Shown: piece after piece, positions 35,601 to 48,007 of the stretch | How the letters are laid out: every line of letters starts with the position of its first letter | How positions within the stretch are numbered: position 1 is the stretch's first letter | NCBI RefSeq assembly: GCF_001417965.1 | Contig: NW_018385051.1 | Location: 343,702-407,701 of the forward strand | Direction: 5' to 3' | Origin: Exaiptasia diaphana | Taxonomy: Eukaryota; Cnidaria; Anthozoa; Actiniaria; Aiptasiidae | Length of the DNA stretch: 64,000 bases | Notes under the pieces: generated by a model | What the model was told of the DNA's origin: nothing | Database searches by the model: none | What the model saw: only the letters and a program-made list of their open reading frames with translations | Made by a program: the position numbers and the translations under genes

Positions 35601-38389
35601 AAATAACCTTATAGAAACTAGTTTTGAATTCCTTGTGAAACTAATGCAAATAGCATGTACAAAATCTATTGAATGAACTCATTTCATTTATTACACTCTC
35701 TTATTATTCTATTTACTTCCAGAAAAACTCTGTAAGCAAGGACAACCACGCAAGTCCTGTGGTCAGTCTACATGCTATGACTGTACAGATGCACACCGTG
35801 TAGAAGAGTCTTTACGGAGGAGAGGGTTAAAAAGCCCAGCAAGTAAAGCCAATCAAGTTAAAACACACACTTGTAAATCTTCCTGGAGACCTTTAGTTTT
35901 ATTTCTACCTCTAAGGCTTGGGCTTTCTGAAATGAACCCTGTTTACAGTGAACCATTTAAGGTACTTCTTTGTAACAAGTTGAATATCAAAAACATTTTT
36001 ATATTAGTTTCTCATGGTGTATCTAAGACAGCAATAAACTGTTATTTCAGGCTTGTTTCACCTTTAGACAGTCTCTTGGGGTTATTGGTGGCAAACCTAA
36101 TCATGCTACATATTTTATAGGATATTATGGTAAGCAATGAGAGAAACTCTGTTAATACAAATTATAACTGAGATCAAGGGCATCTTTTCAGGAATTCAGG
36201 AGGTGTAGGGGTATGTTGAGATATGTGTGTGTGTGGAGGGAGGGAGAGGAGAGGGGAGGATGTTGAGATGTGATGGGGTGGGGGAGAAGAAGAGGTGGAA
36301 TTTGGAGGTACTTCTTTTGTTCTATCTAGAGCATGAGTTAGGTGTAAATGAAGAATACTAACTTAACAAAAGATACTATCTAAAATACACTAAAGAATTA
36401 TACTAACTTGTTGTCTATTATTTTAGGAAATAATTTGTTGTATTTAGACCCACATTCTACTCAACCAACAATAAATCCACAAGAAATGACTAACATCCCT
36501 GATGGTGTAAGTGTACAAGTTATAATTTATTTAACAAATACGATTTACAGCTTCCTGATGCTTTACACATTTTCTTTTCAGACATATCATTGCGTGTACC
36601 CATGTAGGATGTCTCTCACTGAAGTAGACCCATCTGTTGCTATGGTAACTTTTGAATAACAAAGATATTTGATTTCAATATGCTGTTCTATGTTTATTTG
36701 ATCGTTTGCATACAAATATCTATCTATTTTGTATTTTTTAACTCTGCCAGTGTTAGTTCCATATACATTAACAATGATATCTTTATTTTAGGGCTTTTTT
36801 TGTAAAAGTGAAGAAGACTTTGATGATTTATGTCAACAGTTCAAAAAGGTATTCCTTACAATTCATTACTTCAGATTCCAGATCTATTTAGCTCAGGCAG
36901 TTAAGTATCACTATGTATAAAATATTCAAAAGGTACAAATGAATCCCATGAGGTCTATAACTATTTTTTTTCATCCGGTGTCCTAGTCTTTCGTGCACTG
37001 TGATTGGCTAGCACGCAGTCCGGTTTTTCACAATTTGCCTGGTCCACGGTATCCTGCAGCTAGGCTGCGAGCAAAATACAAATAAAAAATAAAATGTTAT
37101 TTACAGGCTATAGGTCAGTCTGTATAGGAAAAACTGCCCTCAGTCTTTTATGTATGGACCTCACTGTGCTCGTTTGTACTGTCAAGACCTTGGACATTGT
37201 TTTCCTATATGGACCTCCAAGCCGATAAATAACATATATATATATTGTCTTTGTAACACACAAAAGTCTTGTATAAGTCACCAATGAAATAGCAATAATC
37301 ATTGTATAACTTTGAAGCTTACATGTAGTTTGAACAAAATACAACTGGTCCATTCTGAAAATAATAGACCAATTCTACATTCGCTTGGATGAACACGAAA
37401 CAATCACTTCATTTTGAGGCTGGAGTTTTCAACAAAAGATAAAACTCCAGTCTCGAAATGAAACCATTGTTTCGTGTTCATCCAAGCGAATGCGGGATTG
37501 GTCTATTCTGAAAAAAATATCATTTATTGAGATGTCCTAAAGAGCCGATTGGCCTTATGTATGAGTGAAATTCATGGAGTTTCAGTAGAACGTGCAAAAT
37601 GGACTCCAAAATTCACATGCATAGAAAATCTGGTGTTCTTATTCGTTTTGATAATCAATCCATATGTACTTTAATCATGTTATTTGTTTTATAGCATATT
37701 ATAGAAGGCAAAAGACGTCCAATGTTTGAATTAGCTGCAAAAAGACCTCCACATTGGCCCGTCCTTGAGCTGCCATCTCACCAAACAGATGAACTAAACA
37801 GTAGTTGTCAATCAGGTCTTGTGATAAGTATTTACCTATTATCATCTATAAATAAACTCAAGTAATTATTATATCATTAGGCGAATACCAATCAAACATT
37901 ATATAGTGCAAACACAAAAATCATGAAATAGGGGACTAATTAAAACAATGTCACTGAATTAATTATACAAATTTCTTGTTTAACAGTATTTAAAAGCACT
38001 ATTCAGTTAATATTATTTCACATATTTTAGTGTTTGCACTCTATTAGGCTTGGTAGAAATGTTGTAACCATACCTTAAATCTATTGAGGATGGTATGTGA
38101 ATTGCTGAAACATGTCTGGCTCTATAATTCTCACTGTGTAATACATCAATGTAAAATGATGTTTTTGAGCTAGGCAAGTTTATGTTGGGTAACGTGATCA
38201 TTGATGTGGTAGATATTTTATGTAATGGCCCAAGTAGGGATGTCATAGTTATCAAAATATGGTTTAAACATAACTAGTTGCTGGCAAGTGGTTTACTGGT
38301 TGTTTTTCGTCACAGATTTCACAGAGCTGTCCTATGAAGAAGAAGAGGAAAGGGAGTATGACACAGAAGGAGAATATGAAATAATATAA
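32662..38389 (+). CDS. ATG4: Cysteine protease ATG4 (ATG4B-like)
   Basis: Autophagy protease that trims ATG8/LC3 C-termini and removes them from lipid. 421 residues. Exons: 32662-32785, 33579-33653, 33748-33846, 34185-34231, 34679-34733, 35072-35144, 35377-35456, 35723-35961, 36051-36129, 36427-36506, 36582-36644, 36792-36848, 37695-37815, 38316-38389. The start at AAGATGGCG has good context; the frame upstream has no ATG. The catalytic Cys is residue 79 in [11 protein letters not shown]; Asp298 and His300 sit in YLDPHSTQP. Other family blocks: [14 protein letters not shown] and [12 protein letters not shown]. The acidic C-terminus ends EYEII, a likely LC3-interacting motif like the FEIL end of human ATG4B. 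Resembles ATG4A/B more than ATG4C/D. Confidence 0.96.
33280..33500. repeat. Inverted copy of the GGGACTGT dispersed repeat in ATG4 intron 1
   Basis: Starts AGGGACTGTTCATCAATTAT followed by a G-rich run and an A-run, then C-runs. Related, inverted, to the repeats at 19.2-19.35 kb. Confidence 0.5.
37365..37505. mobile_element. Foldback MITE in an ATG4 intron
   Basis: Arms 37365-37428 and 37442-37505 begin TAGACCAAT and are near-perfect complements with a short loop. TTCTGAAAA occurs just left (with TAA between) and directly right, perhaps a 9 bp target duplication. Confidence 0.75.
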
Positions 38390-40102
38390 AGAACTAAAAA
38401 TGCTTGCACATTTTATTGGTTTTATAATTTACAGTGGTAAAATTTAGAGTAGAACATACCACTTTTGAATATTGAAAATCACAGTTGAATTTATTTTCTG
38501 CAGCAACAAAAAATAATTCAAGAATTTTAAACGTTAGGGAGGGAGGAATTGCACCAATGGTATTATGAACAAAAGAACACTTTGGGATTCCTGTGGAAAT
38601 TGGCAACAGGAAAAACAAAAACAAAAACAAACAAACGGGAAAGTGGAGCATCTTGTCGAGATATTTCTCTTCCGGCCAAGGAGCCCAATGCGAAATACTT
38701 CAATTGAGATTTATAATTGATATAGATTTTTGTAAGATGTAAATAATGAATTGAAATTTATGGAGAAATTAAAAGTCATCCTAAATTACCAATGTGACTT
38801 TGTTTGAAAACCTAGTGCATGCAATGAGAGTCCAAGGAAATGATTGAACGAAACCCGTTCTAATTCCTTCACTTCCAGTTAACCCACACGGTAAAACCGA
38901 GAAAAACATCGAAAGCGCGCACATTTTATTTTTCTAAGTTTGATCCTATTTCAAATAATGACAACGCCCTCTCGTAAAACGGACATGCCCGTACCCATTT
39001 CTGGTACTCGGTTTAGGACCAACGTACATGTGTTGGTAGATGATTGTTCAGTATGGCAATAGTTCATCAGTCAGGTTTTCTTCTGGAGACCTATTCTAAT
39101 ACACCGAGAGCAGTGATGAAAGCTCGATAAAAGCTGTGAATCATATACCAGCACAAAAAACATTTCCATTTATAGATTCGGGATGAATTTGAAAAATCTG
39201 GATTATCATTTAAAAATATATATACATGTCATTAGGATGTTATAAGATGTTACTACAGAATTAAAAACACATCAGGAAGAAGTAGAATGAAATATGCTAG
39301 GTCATCTTTTCTTCATCGTGTTGCACTCGGTAAAATTTGGCGGGCATCATTTGCGGGCCAAGTTCTCTTATGTCATCAATCATCAACTGACATCACCCAA
39401 CTTTGTTTTCGTTAATCTTAACTTGATGTGTGTTTTGAGTCTAAACATTTCAGACTGAAAAATGGATTGAGACACTTTGCAAAACACAGCAAAGAAGGTC
39501 ACTACTTGTACAGGAAATCATTGGAGGCCGAGACGCGAAAGTTTATCTCAGCTAATCTTAGAAACTTCACAAGTACTTGAACTGAATAATCCCGATAAAC
39601 TTTGCCTGCCAACAGTTGGTGCCTCTTGTAATCCTTGGTACCCGCAAAAGATTCCAGTAGTAAACTAAAAGATATTTTGAAGTCCGTGACTTTTTTACTC
39701 AAAACTGTCGTTTTTGATGTCAATATTTGCATTTCTCTTCAATAATAAAGTCCCTTGCTGATTATCACTCGGTAATCATCACTGGCTGCAGAAAAATAAT
39801 TACGTAAATCTCAGTTGACTAATTTAACTAGATAAAGACAGAGAAGTTAGTTTATTCAATATCTATATATAAAACATTTTACAAATAATATGTATTTTAA
39901 CTTTAACAATCAATTTATCATTGGTAATACTGGTATCATTGAGTGATAAATTTGTCCTTAAATCCTTTTATTAATCTTGTATGAAATAATATGTATGTCT
40001 TCATTTCTTTCTAATATTCGCAATTGCTTATAATTATGATATAAAATTATAATCATTCCCAATAATTACTAAAGTTCAAGTCCTTTGCTATCAAGTTAGT
40101 TA
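38390..40102. other. Spacer between ATG4 and Zic 3' ends
   Basis: Convergent 3' flanks. TTTATT at 39967-39972 could be a minus-strand polyadenylation signal for Zic. A moderately GC-rich patch at about 39,260-39,670 shows coding-like open frames (see findings). The rest is AT-rich with nothing recognised. Confidence 0.4.
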
Positions 40103-41581
40103 TTATGAATGAGATTCCGTCTTTATAACAGTTGTGTGTTGGGTTGTATTCTTAAAGATACCAGCGTTGTTAATCCAGTTATATGTTCTTGCTTTATGAA
40201 CTGTTCCTAAACCTTTCGATGGAACGTTTTCACTTGTATTATCATTATTATTATCGACAGTCTTACTATGTGCTTTTAGATGCTTCCTTAAAGAGCTTGG
40301 ATGCGTATAACTCTTCTCGCAGCCATTAATACGACAAACATATGGTTTGTCTGAAGTATGAACATGAGAATGCTTCTTCCTGTCGCTGGAGTTAGCAAAC
40401 CGCCTCTTACAACCTTCAAACTCACAAACAAAGGGTTTTTCGCCAGTGTGGGTTCGTTTGTGTATCTTGAGGTTTTCTGATCGAGCAAAGAGTTTGCCAC
40501 AGTTCGCGAAGGGACACTCAAAAGGCTTCTCTCCTGTATGCACGCGAACATGGTTCACGAGTTTGTATTTAGCTTTGAAAGGTTTTCCATTGCGGTCACA
40601 GTTTAACCAACAGCAGACGTGAAGGGAATTCTCGCTAGCATTGCTGACATGCTCGACGGAGATATGCTTAACAAGCTCCAACAGACCTCCAAATACTTCA
40701 TCACAAGGTTCACCTTTCTTTTCATTGATCCATTTGCAAATATGTTCCTGTTTGACGACAGGACGCATGAAGCGGAGAAAGGCGCTGCTTGACTTCAAAT
40801 CGACTGTTTGTATTGGTGTGCCATGTGGATTTTTTGCTAACAACTGAACTGTAGGTGGGCTGTGTCGCGTTGGAGTTGTATCAACTTTAGCATCGTCACT
40901 GTTGGAGCTCTTCTCATTTAAGTTATCTCTCGGTGGCGATTCGACTTTCGTCTGACTGTGAACGCTGCTTGGACTCGTCGACATGTGGTCGGTATGCTCT
41001 GTCCTAGAGTCATTAGAATACAAGGCCAAGTTGGGATGACTTATCGTACTTGTACCAGGAGAAAGAGGAGTAACACTTGGCATTACAGCAGCAGACACGG
41101 CCGTCACAGCTTGCTGTAGGACAGGGTAGTTTTGTTGGTAAGTAACGCCACTAGCTAACGTTGCGGTCACATCAGAGTGAAACTGCGCTGGTTGTTGCGG
41201 CACGCCAAACGGGATAGCACAATGATCGCGTCGAAGGAGAAAATCTCTAGCAGCAAATATTGGATTTGTAGCATTTGATACGCAAGGGTAATTAGACGTA
41301 AGATTGTAGACCCCTTGCGAACTTGGTAGGCTACTTGAACCAGAGTATTGATCAACCATGACACTTTGGTTTGGACGCAATCCTGGAATATGGTGCGGAG
41401 GCTGCTGGGCTGGTACCTCAGGATATGTATAACTTGTAGGATAGGTACTCTCGTTCGTCCACTCACTCATATCTGCGGTCATTACAGTACCTCTTGGTAC
41501 TTGAGTAAATGCAGAATAACTTGCGTTATGAGATGGTGACAGATAGTCGAAAATACTGGCCATGTTCAATTCCACCGTCAC
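40103..41581 (-). CDS. Zic family zinc-finger transcription factor
   Basis: Nuclear C2H2 transcription factor of the GLI/Zic superfamily, important in neural and mesodermal patterning in animals. 492 residues in one exon. ZOC-like motif ARDFLLRR at residues 111-118. The ZF-NC region [13 protein letters not shown] (269-281) just before the fingers includes a VKQE sumoylation consensus. Five fingers span 282-438. The first is the atypical wide Zic finger (CKWI...CDEVF...H...H); then come [47 protein letters not shown] and [11 protein letters not shown]. Finger 5 has four residues between its cysteines (CRINGC). MASIFDYL at residue 7 is an alternative start. Which Zic paralogue it is cannot be decided from one copy. 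Confidence 0.96.
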   Translation of the reverse strand: MTVELNMASIFDYLSPSHNASYSAFTQVPRGTVMTADMSEWTNESTYPTSYTYPEVPAQQPPHHIPGLRPNQSVMVDQYSGSSSLPSSQGVYNLTSNYPCVSNATNPIFAARDFLLRRDHCAIPFGVPQQPAQFHSDVTATLASGVTYQQNYPVLQQAVTAVSAAVMPSVTPLSPGTSTISHPNLALYSNDSRTEHTDHMSTSPSSVHSQTKVESPPRDNLNEKSSNSDDAKVDTTPTRHSPPTVQLLAKNPHGTPIQTVDLKSSSAFLRFMRPVVKQEHICKWINEKKGEPCDEVFGGLLELVKHISVEHVSNASENSLHVCCWLNCDRNGKPFKAKYKLVNHVRVHTGEKPFECPFANCGKLFARSENLKIHKRTHTGEKPFVCEFEGCKRRFANSSDRKKHSHVHTSDKPYVCRINGCEKSYTHPSSLRKHLKAHSKTVDNNNDNTSENVPSKGLGTVHKARTYNWINNAGIFKNTTQHTTVIKTESHS

Positions 41582-44049
41582 TAAACGTTACTAGGTTATT
41601 CTCGATCAAATGAGCAGTTTAGTTTTATAATTCGAGTGAAAACCTGTTGCACTTGTGAAGAACTCACAACAGTTTGTCATTGGCCAGGATGTTTGACTGA
41701 CAGAACGAACCGCTTACGTAGCCAATCAAACGCCTGTAAAAGCTTATTTTGATTCTCGAGCACATCTGATGTCCAAAGCGGAAAACAATGATTCTTTAAT
41801 GGATTTCACATTTGCACACCTCGGGATAAAACAGTTGCCGAAATGGTCGAACGCCTTCAGCATCTGGATATCAACGTCACACAAATCGCTTGTTGAACAA
41901 GTTCGCAAACACTGGAGTAGTTTGAGATTGTCCCTGTTATCTGTGGTGCACTGTTTGCATAATTTGTTATTTCTCTAGATAGGGGGTTTCTTTACGCACT
42001 TGATGATAGGCTAGCCAATGACACATTGTGATAAGTGAGATTTGCTATTGCCATCTCTCTGTCAAGAATAGGTGTGACCTACTGACACTAAACAATACCA
42101 ACCACTACTTACAATCTACGTGGGATGATTAAATCAGAATTCATTGCTCATAAGAAACCAATGTAAATTCCACTAGTTTTTAGCAGTAACAAGGTGACTT
42201 ATTTCTGTCAGTGATCACATTCTCATTATGCTATACCTGACACTTCCGGTGTGGAAACGTTTCCGGCTTTGAAACATTTAAAACTGAAGCTGTATGGATT
42301 GAAAATATTGTCACAGTTGATGACTCAGAAAAGATTAACAGGCAGAGCTGCTTTACTTTGTATCCAAGTCACTTTTTAATGATCATTTCCGACATTTTTG
42401 AAACTAATCGGAAATTGTCACTGAAACTGAACGAAGCTGGCAATGATCGATTTCTTTGGTGAATTTCGTGTTATTTACAGGGAAAACAATTCTATGTGAA
42501 CCTTTTGCTAACAAAAGTGTGTACATCTTGTTGGTTAAAGTAATCTCGACCACCGTAGATGTAAGGAGGAAGTTTTATTTAGTCTTGAGTTTATAGTCTT
42601 TGTTTATGTTGTGACCTGAGCACGATTAAGTCGTCAATCGATTGATCTCCCATGGAGTCATCTGACCAACGTGTCATGTCACGTTTGAGATTGTTGCCTC
42701 AAAAGCACGTGGCACTTAACTGTCTCCTAGGAGTTACACGACCATTACGATCATCATGGGTTGGTCCTAACCTTAGCTTTATTCCTTTTATTGGTACTTT
42801 TTATTTTTTTTTTCAGTTTAGAGTAAAAACGCATCATTGCATAACATGGAAACACCTGACTGGCCTCAACCCAACCCACATACAAATAATAGGCTTAAAA
42901 ACCTTGACGGAACTTCAGACAGCATATTAATTGAATTTCCCTTTATTAACACACAATATTATTCACACTAAAACATTTAAATTTCCCGTTTATCTGTCTA
43001 GAAAAATCGCGCGCTAACGATCCCAAGCACGTTTTTACATCACTTTCTGTAGTTTTTTGATGATTAAAATGGATAAATTTGTGTCTGGATGTCAAGGTCA
43101 TGTTACAAATTGTTTCAATACGTTACTCTACTCAACGTTTTCGGGCACAAAGGTTATACCGATACAGACCGTTATCTAGAACATGATGGTGGTCCACTTG
43201 ACAACCAATTGTTTGGATCTACAATTCTTGCGATCTAGTCATAAACATTTGATTTCACCTTCTCAAGTATAATGCCAAGGCAAGCATTTTCATAAATGAA
43301 GACAGTCCAAAATTTTTGAAGCCTATTCAAAAGTAGAGTGCACCCAATTAAAGAAATGCTTCTCTAGCTATATAGCAAGTTATGAAAGGCCTAAAACACT
43401 TCCATCGCCTTAATACAGAATTAAAAGAGAAACAATTTACCCGTTTAGCAGTGATCTTCGATCTCTGCAACCCAAAGATACTATGTGACCATTAGCACTT
43501 TGCTTCAATGAATGTTCGTAAAAAAAACCCAACCCTCGCTGTCCTGTTGTTACATACACACTTATTTTCAACAAAGACTATAGTTCGCCATTTATTAAAG
43601 TAAGAAGGCAGAGACATTACTTTCATCTGTTAATTTGATTGGTCAAAAACAAGAGCTTGTGTCTTGTTGTCAAGTGTTTTTCGATATCCCGACTAACTCG
43701 GACCAAATGCTTTCAAATAAGAACCACCGAAAGTGGCTATTTTCTTTCTTTATTACAACCGTACGGACAAAAGTACAAACACATTGAAACCAGTGCTAAA
43801 CTTCACGTTTTTGTAGGCATTGCCATGTGTTTTTGGTTTAAAATCCTTGTAGCCTCAAGGAACATAGAGATAAATAGGCCACAACATAGCTTTAGTTGAT
43901 TAAAGAAGGCTGCCTTGACCAATAAAAAGGACCGCAACGGGAACGTAAAGACGTGCTTACGGGAACGTAAGTCGAATTCAATTCGCATGCAACTTGCCTA
44001 AGTCATCCTTACAACATGGCTACAACTGTCGTGGTGATTCAAAATAATT

Positions 44050-44243
44050 GTTGAATAGCCCTACGATAGTTTACACTTGCGATTTTTGCAGAGCGATTCT
44101 CGCGGCGATCGTCGCCCGAGTTTCGAACATGCTTGAAAATTGGCTGCAACTTCGCGGCGATTTTCCATCGTCGCAACAATCGCAGGGCTGTTAAGTTGCG
44201 CGATAGCAAAATGGCGATTATCGCGACGCAAGTGTAAAAGGGC
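44050..44243. mobile_element. Small inverted-repeat element
   Basis: Ends TTTACACTTGCG on the left (about 44070) and its complement CGCAAGTGTAAA on the right (about 44227-44240). The body is rich in GCGA/TCGC motifs. Non-coding. Confidence 0.55.
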
Positions 44244-44677
44244 ATTAGACATGTTACATTAATGGTTGTAGACAAAAGTTATACTCTCTTGAAATGTTAG
44301 AATTAATTAGAGGTCAGCCTCCCATTTTACAATCTGATACAATCTACCTTTTTATCAAAATGCTAAAGATTGTTTGTTATTCTGAGATGTAATCTTCAAA
44401 AGGGCCTGGGTCCAGTGGATTCAGGCTTGGGGTCCTTGGCCAGGCTTTCTAGTTTTTTGTGTGAAGTTTAAATTTACTGATCCAATTAAAAATGATTTTT
44501 TCATATATCCATTCACTCTTCCATCCCTTGAGGGTTGGGAAAGTTTAGTACATGTTTCGAAAGCTTTGTTAGAAATCTTTGTTAGTAATCTGCAAAATGA
44601 CGATTCAGCATCTGCCAGATCATGGTGGATAGAATGACGTCATTGACTGCGTATGTTATGACAATGGAACCCTGCCC

Positions 44678-44796
44678 TAGTCTCCTCTCGCAGCCATTAG
44701 AACGTTTGTTGACCTGGGACCGAACGTCCTAACAGCTAGGGAGGAGTGACCTAGGAACAAACATCCTAATGCCTGCGAGAGGAGACTAACCCTGTC
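44678..44796. repeat. Inverted repeat, about 115 bp
   Basis: Left arm TAGTCTCCTCTCGCAGCCAT and right arm the complement of TTAGTCTCCTCTCGCAGGCA. Further pairing continues inward (GTTTGTT with AACAAAC). Shares CTCGCAG with the palindrome at 23.05 kb. Confidence 0.7.
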
Positions 44797-45138
44797 CAGG
44801 CCTGCCCAAAAACAGTGAATTGAAAACATTGAAATGCATAAAGTATTGCTATTTAAATAATTCTTGGAGTCATCATTCTGTATCAAACAAAATCTGCCCC
44901 ACATCAACCTGACATCTACGTGACCTCGACATGAGGTCAGTCAAGCAAGGAATTATTCAATCAATCATTCATTCACTTCAGTTAGTCAGGTCCAGCAAGC
45001 TTCAGTGCACTAGTAACACACCCGAACGTTGATGTCACTCAATGGCAAGCATATTATATTTCACTGATTTATGGAAGGCCTGGACTGTTTTTCTTTTGTT
45101 GATGTAAATGATGAAATTGAAATTATGTGTTTCATAGT

Positions 45139-46503
45139 TTATAGTTGTGGCCATGTCCACAATTCCTTCAAAAGTTCATTATTATTAATCACTGACTTCT
45201 GTACAATATCAACAGCGTCTTTTATTTCTTGATGAATTTTTTCAATACTCTGAGTGGCATCAATCACCTGAAGACGCAAAAATGTTGACATCACCCATAT
45301 TTTACATACAATTAATTATATGCATGCAAGTAATATGTAAATGTGATCTAGGACTTTATAGATACCAAAAAATTTGTTACCTTTCCAAAAAAATCAATTT
45401 CATATCAATGCAAGATTACAATTGTAATATACACTTTGAATCTTACCTTCCAATCTTTTGTTATCAATTCTTGGTATTTTTTACTGACTTTCTCCTGGAA
45501 TTCACTGTTTTCATAGCGTTCTTCACCAAATTCTGATCTTTTAGAAGCTTTTTCTGTAGATATATCTAAGTATACAGTCAGATCTGGTAATGGTAGTCCT
45601 CGTTCAGGATTCATACACCAGGTTGTGTCATATCCCTACAAAACAATCATTGTCTATAACACAGCCTACACACAATGAAAAATCCTTAAAATATAATTTA
45701 ACGCCAGATGAACTAAGCAATTAATCTGCCTAGGATTTTTCATAGTCTCCTGTTTTCATAGTCTTCTGTCACTGCATGAAGACCAAAAGCCAAGCAGAAG
45801 GCTATGTAAGCGTCAAGCAAACTTCCAGGAAACTTTTTTCTTTTGTAATGGTCACATTGACTGTTAGGGGCTAGGAACTTTCAGAAGTAATCTTTTGTCC
45901 TTTATCCTCACTCCCAGGAAAAACATCCCTGGGAATTGAGTCTTCTGGAATCATCTTTCCTGATTGATCAATCACTTATATTAGGAATTATCCTCACCTT
46001 TGCAGCAGTAAAAGCCACTCCAGAGAAAGCATACCGGTCTGTAATAATACATGTTCCACTGTGCAACAACCTTTTCATTTTAGGACTGAATATTGTATAT
46101 ATCAAAATATTAGTATAATCTTTTTCCTAAATAACATATTTCAAAATACATAAATAGATCTTACACAGCTTCCCATCTATTGGCAGAAAATAATAGATGT
46201 ATGGCGTGGTCTTCGAGGTCTGATGTCCCTTGAAGGTAGGAATCAATACATTTTCCTATGGCTGTGCTGCGATCTATCAATAAGAACAGAACACTTTACA
46301 TACCAGATACCAATGGTAGTAATTATCTAATTATGATTCTTAACTACTTAATGTACATTTAAAATACCTGGGAATCGAAAATGTTCAACAGCTCTTCCCA
46401 ATGACTTGATGTATTCAACTAAAAGCTTAGCTTGCGTCGATTTTCCGGCCCGATCACATCCTTCAATGCATACAAACAGTCCTCTAGATTTAAACGAACT
46501 CAT
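45139..46503 (-). CDS. DTYMK: Thymidylate kinase (dTMP kinase)
   Basis: Phosphorylates dTMP to dTDP using ATP, an essential step in dTTP supply. 216 residues. Exons: 46503-46368, 46273-46165, 46085-45998, 45635-45447, 45267-45139; all in frame. The P-loop is [13 protein letters not shown] (residues 12-24), close to the [10 protein letters not shown] of the human enzyme. [43 protein letters not shown] (DRY motif) and [10 protein letters not shown] follow in order. Length equals that of the human protein within a few residues. The first exon starts right at [10 protein letters not shown]. It runs the same way as the neighbouring SMCO4 gene. Confidence 0.96.
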
Positions 46504-47300
46504 CTTGAAATGGATATGCTATCTGTATACTTGAAATAAGGGTTATTAATTTGTAAATTGAACGAATAAAAATTCGAAACTTGGCGGCAAAATACCTCGA
46601 TAAGATGTCTCCAAATTATACTAGTACCCAGTGATGCTCTGTCAAATGCATTTGATGTGACGTCATGTTTTTTTTTTCTGAAGCCATCCATATGGACAGA
46701 TGTTTATATTTTTTTAGATCATTCTGTATTTTTTGACTGGCAAATGTTTTAGAAACGGTCGTTCAAAATGACATACTGGACGTTTCAATGAAATGCTGGG
46801 AAAGACAAATGTCAAACACAGGGAGCCCAATAGTATTTCCCATCCCGAAACACAAACTGCAAAACAGGAACGAAACAAATCCGAAAACAAGACAAAAAGG
46901 TTAATTAACAAATTAGCAAGTTCAAAATCGCAATAGAACGTTAGTTACATTGTGAATAATACAGAACTTACAAGGATCTTCATAACAACACAGGACAATG
47001 TTAAATAATTATTTAAGTTATAAGTTAATTACATAATTTCACAGCATATAACCGCGGCTACGTAAGCTTATACATTGTGAAGTACATATAAAAGTTAAAT
47101 TTGGAAAAATGTATCATCATCTCATGACGAGTGTCCTTTGAGTCTATATAAAACTTGACCCTCAAAGCTGCACACAGAGTTTATCTTGTCGTGATGTGAT
47201 CACACAACTTCAGTTCCACCTATAACGTTAATAGTATTCGGTCATGAGATCATTGGGTATCATCATTTATGTAGCCACAGTAATCCAACAATAGTTCAAA
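46504..47300. other. Spacer between DTYMK and SMCO4
   Basis: Contains the DTYMK promoter side and SMCO4 3' flank. A copy of the motif ACACAGGGAGCCCAAT (46816-46831) marks a possible small repeat end. No coding signal. Confidence 0.4.
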
Positions 47301-47471
47301 TCAATGCTTGCTAGCTGTTGTATAAACGTAAGCGACGATTAATCCAAAGACTCCCAATAGGACAGGTATCGCAATGGTCAAAGCTCTGCTCTTTCCTTCC
47401 ATATTGTTCTTTTTTCGCTCTCTTTTCATCTTGCGTGTCTCCTTCGCTGCTTTTCCGGGAAGTTGCCTCAT
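47301..47471 (-). CDS. SMCO4: Single-pass membrane protein SMCO4
   Basis: Tiny one-exon gene, 56 residues, below usual gene-finder size limits. The N-terminus MRQLPGKAAKETRKMKRERK aligns with human SMCO4 (MRQLKGKPKKETSKDKKERK, from memory). A basic stretch is followed by a single hydrophobic helix of about 20 residues (LTIAIPVLLGVFGLIVAYVY, 31-50) and a six-residue tail. Function is not known in any animal to my knowledge; a small membrane protein is all the sequence supports. The longer open frame overlapping it on the same strand (47311-47508) is a shadow. Confidence 0.85.
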   Translation of the reverse strand: MRQLPGKAAKETRKMKRERKKNNMEGKSRALTIAIPVLLGVFGLIVAYVYTTASKH

Positions 47472-48007
47472 CTTTAAGTTTCAATCGTGCGAATTTGATG
47501 CGAAACAATTAGTATGAAGACTTGTTGTGGATAGTTCTTTTCCTCTTTTAAAACGGGTCACGCTTCAATACAGACACGTCATTGTTATGGTCCAGCTGAA
47601 ATAACACACCAGCCTGCTACGTGTTCTTGTCCCACCACACCGATTTTTGAAATGCGCGCGTTTCTTGTCTATAATATGCAAACTCAATATTCGATGCATT
47701 TGAAAAAATTACAATCAAATTCAAGAGTAGATTGCTGGAAATTCAGTTCGATATGATACCATGGATATATTACTGATGAACGCTATTTTCCCATTTTGAT
47801 ATAAGTCAATATTTTACAAACGAAAATACCTCAATTATTTTGTTAAGTAACAAAATAATTGAGGTATTTTCGTTTGTAAATGACATGGAATGGCATATGT
47901 TAACAATCATGGAGATTTTTATCTTCTTTTAAAATGGAGGAAAACAGACACTATTTAAATGATTGCTATTAACTTTATTGTTACAAATGCTTTCAAATCT
48001 GTATGCA
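47472..48007. other. Spacer between SMCO4 and the C6orf89-like gene
   Basis: Holds the SMCO4 promoter side, the perfect palindrome at 47813-47880, and a minus-strand AATAAA (TTTATT at 47974-47979), 29 bases after the C6orf89-like stop. Confidence 0.5.
47813..47880. repeat. Perfect 33-bp palindrome with 2-base spacer
   Basis: Arms 47813-47845 and 47848-47880 are exact reverse complements (TTTACAAACGAAAATACCTC onward) around AG. Transcribed, it would form a 33 bp stem. No target duplication is evident. Confidence 0.95.

Larger units (their letters stand above)
41582..45138. other. Long gene-free stretch upstream of Zic
   Basis: 3.5 kb with no gene I can support; likely holds Zic upstream regulatory sequence. 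Small repeats: a TIR element at about 44050-44243 and an inverted repeat at 44678-44796. The rest is unremarkable. Confidence 0.45.

Noticed and set aside
47311-47508. 65-codon minus-strand frame over SMCO4
   Set aside because: It is a different frame from the SMCO4 match and has no recognisable features.
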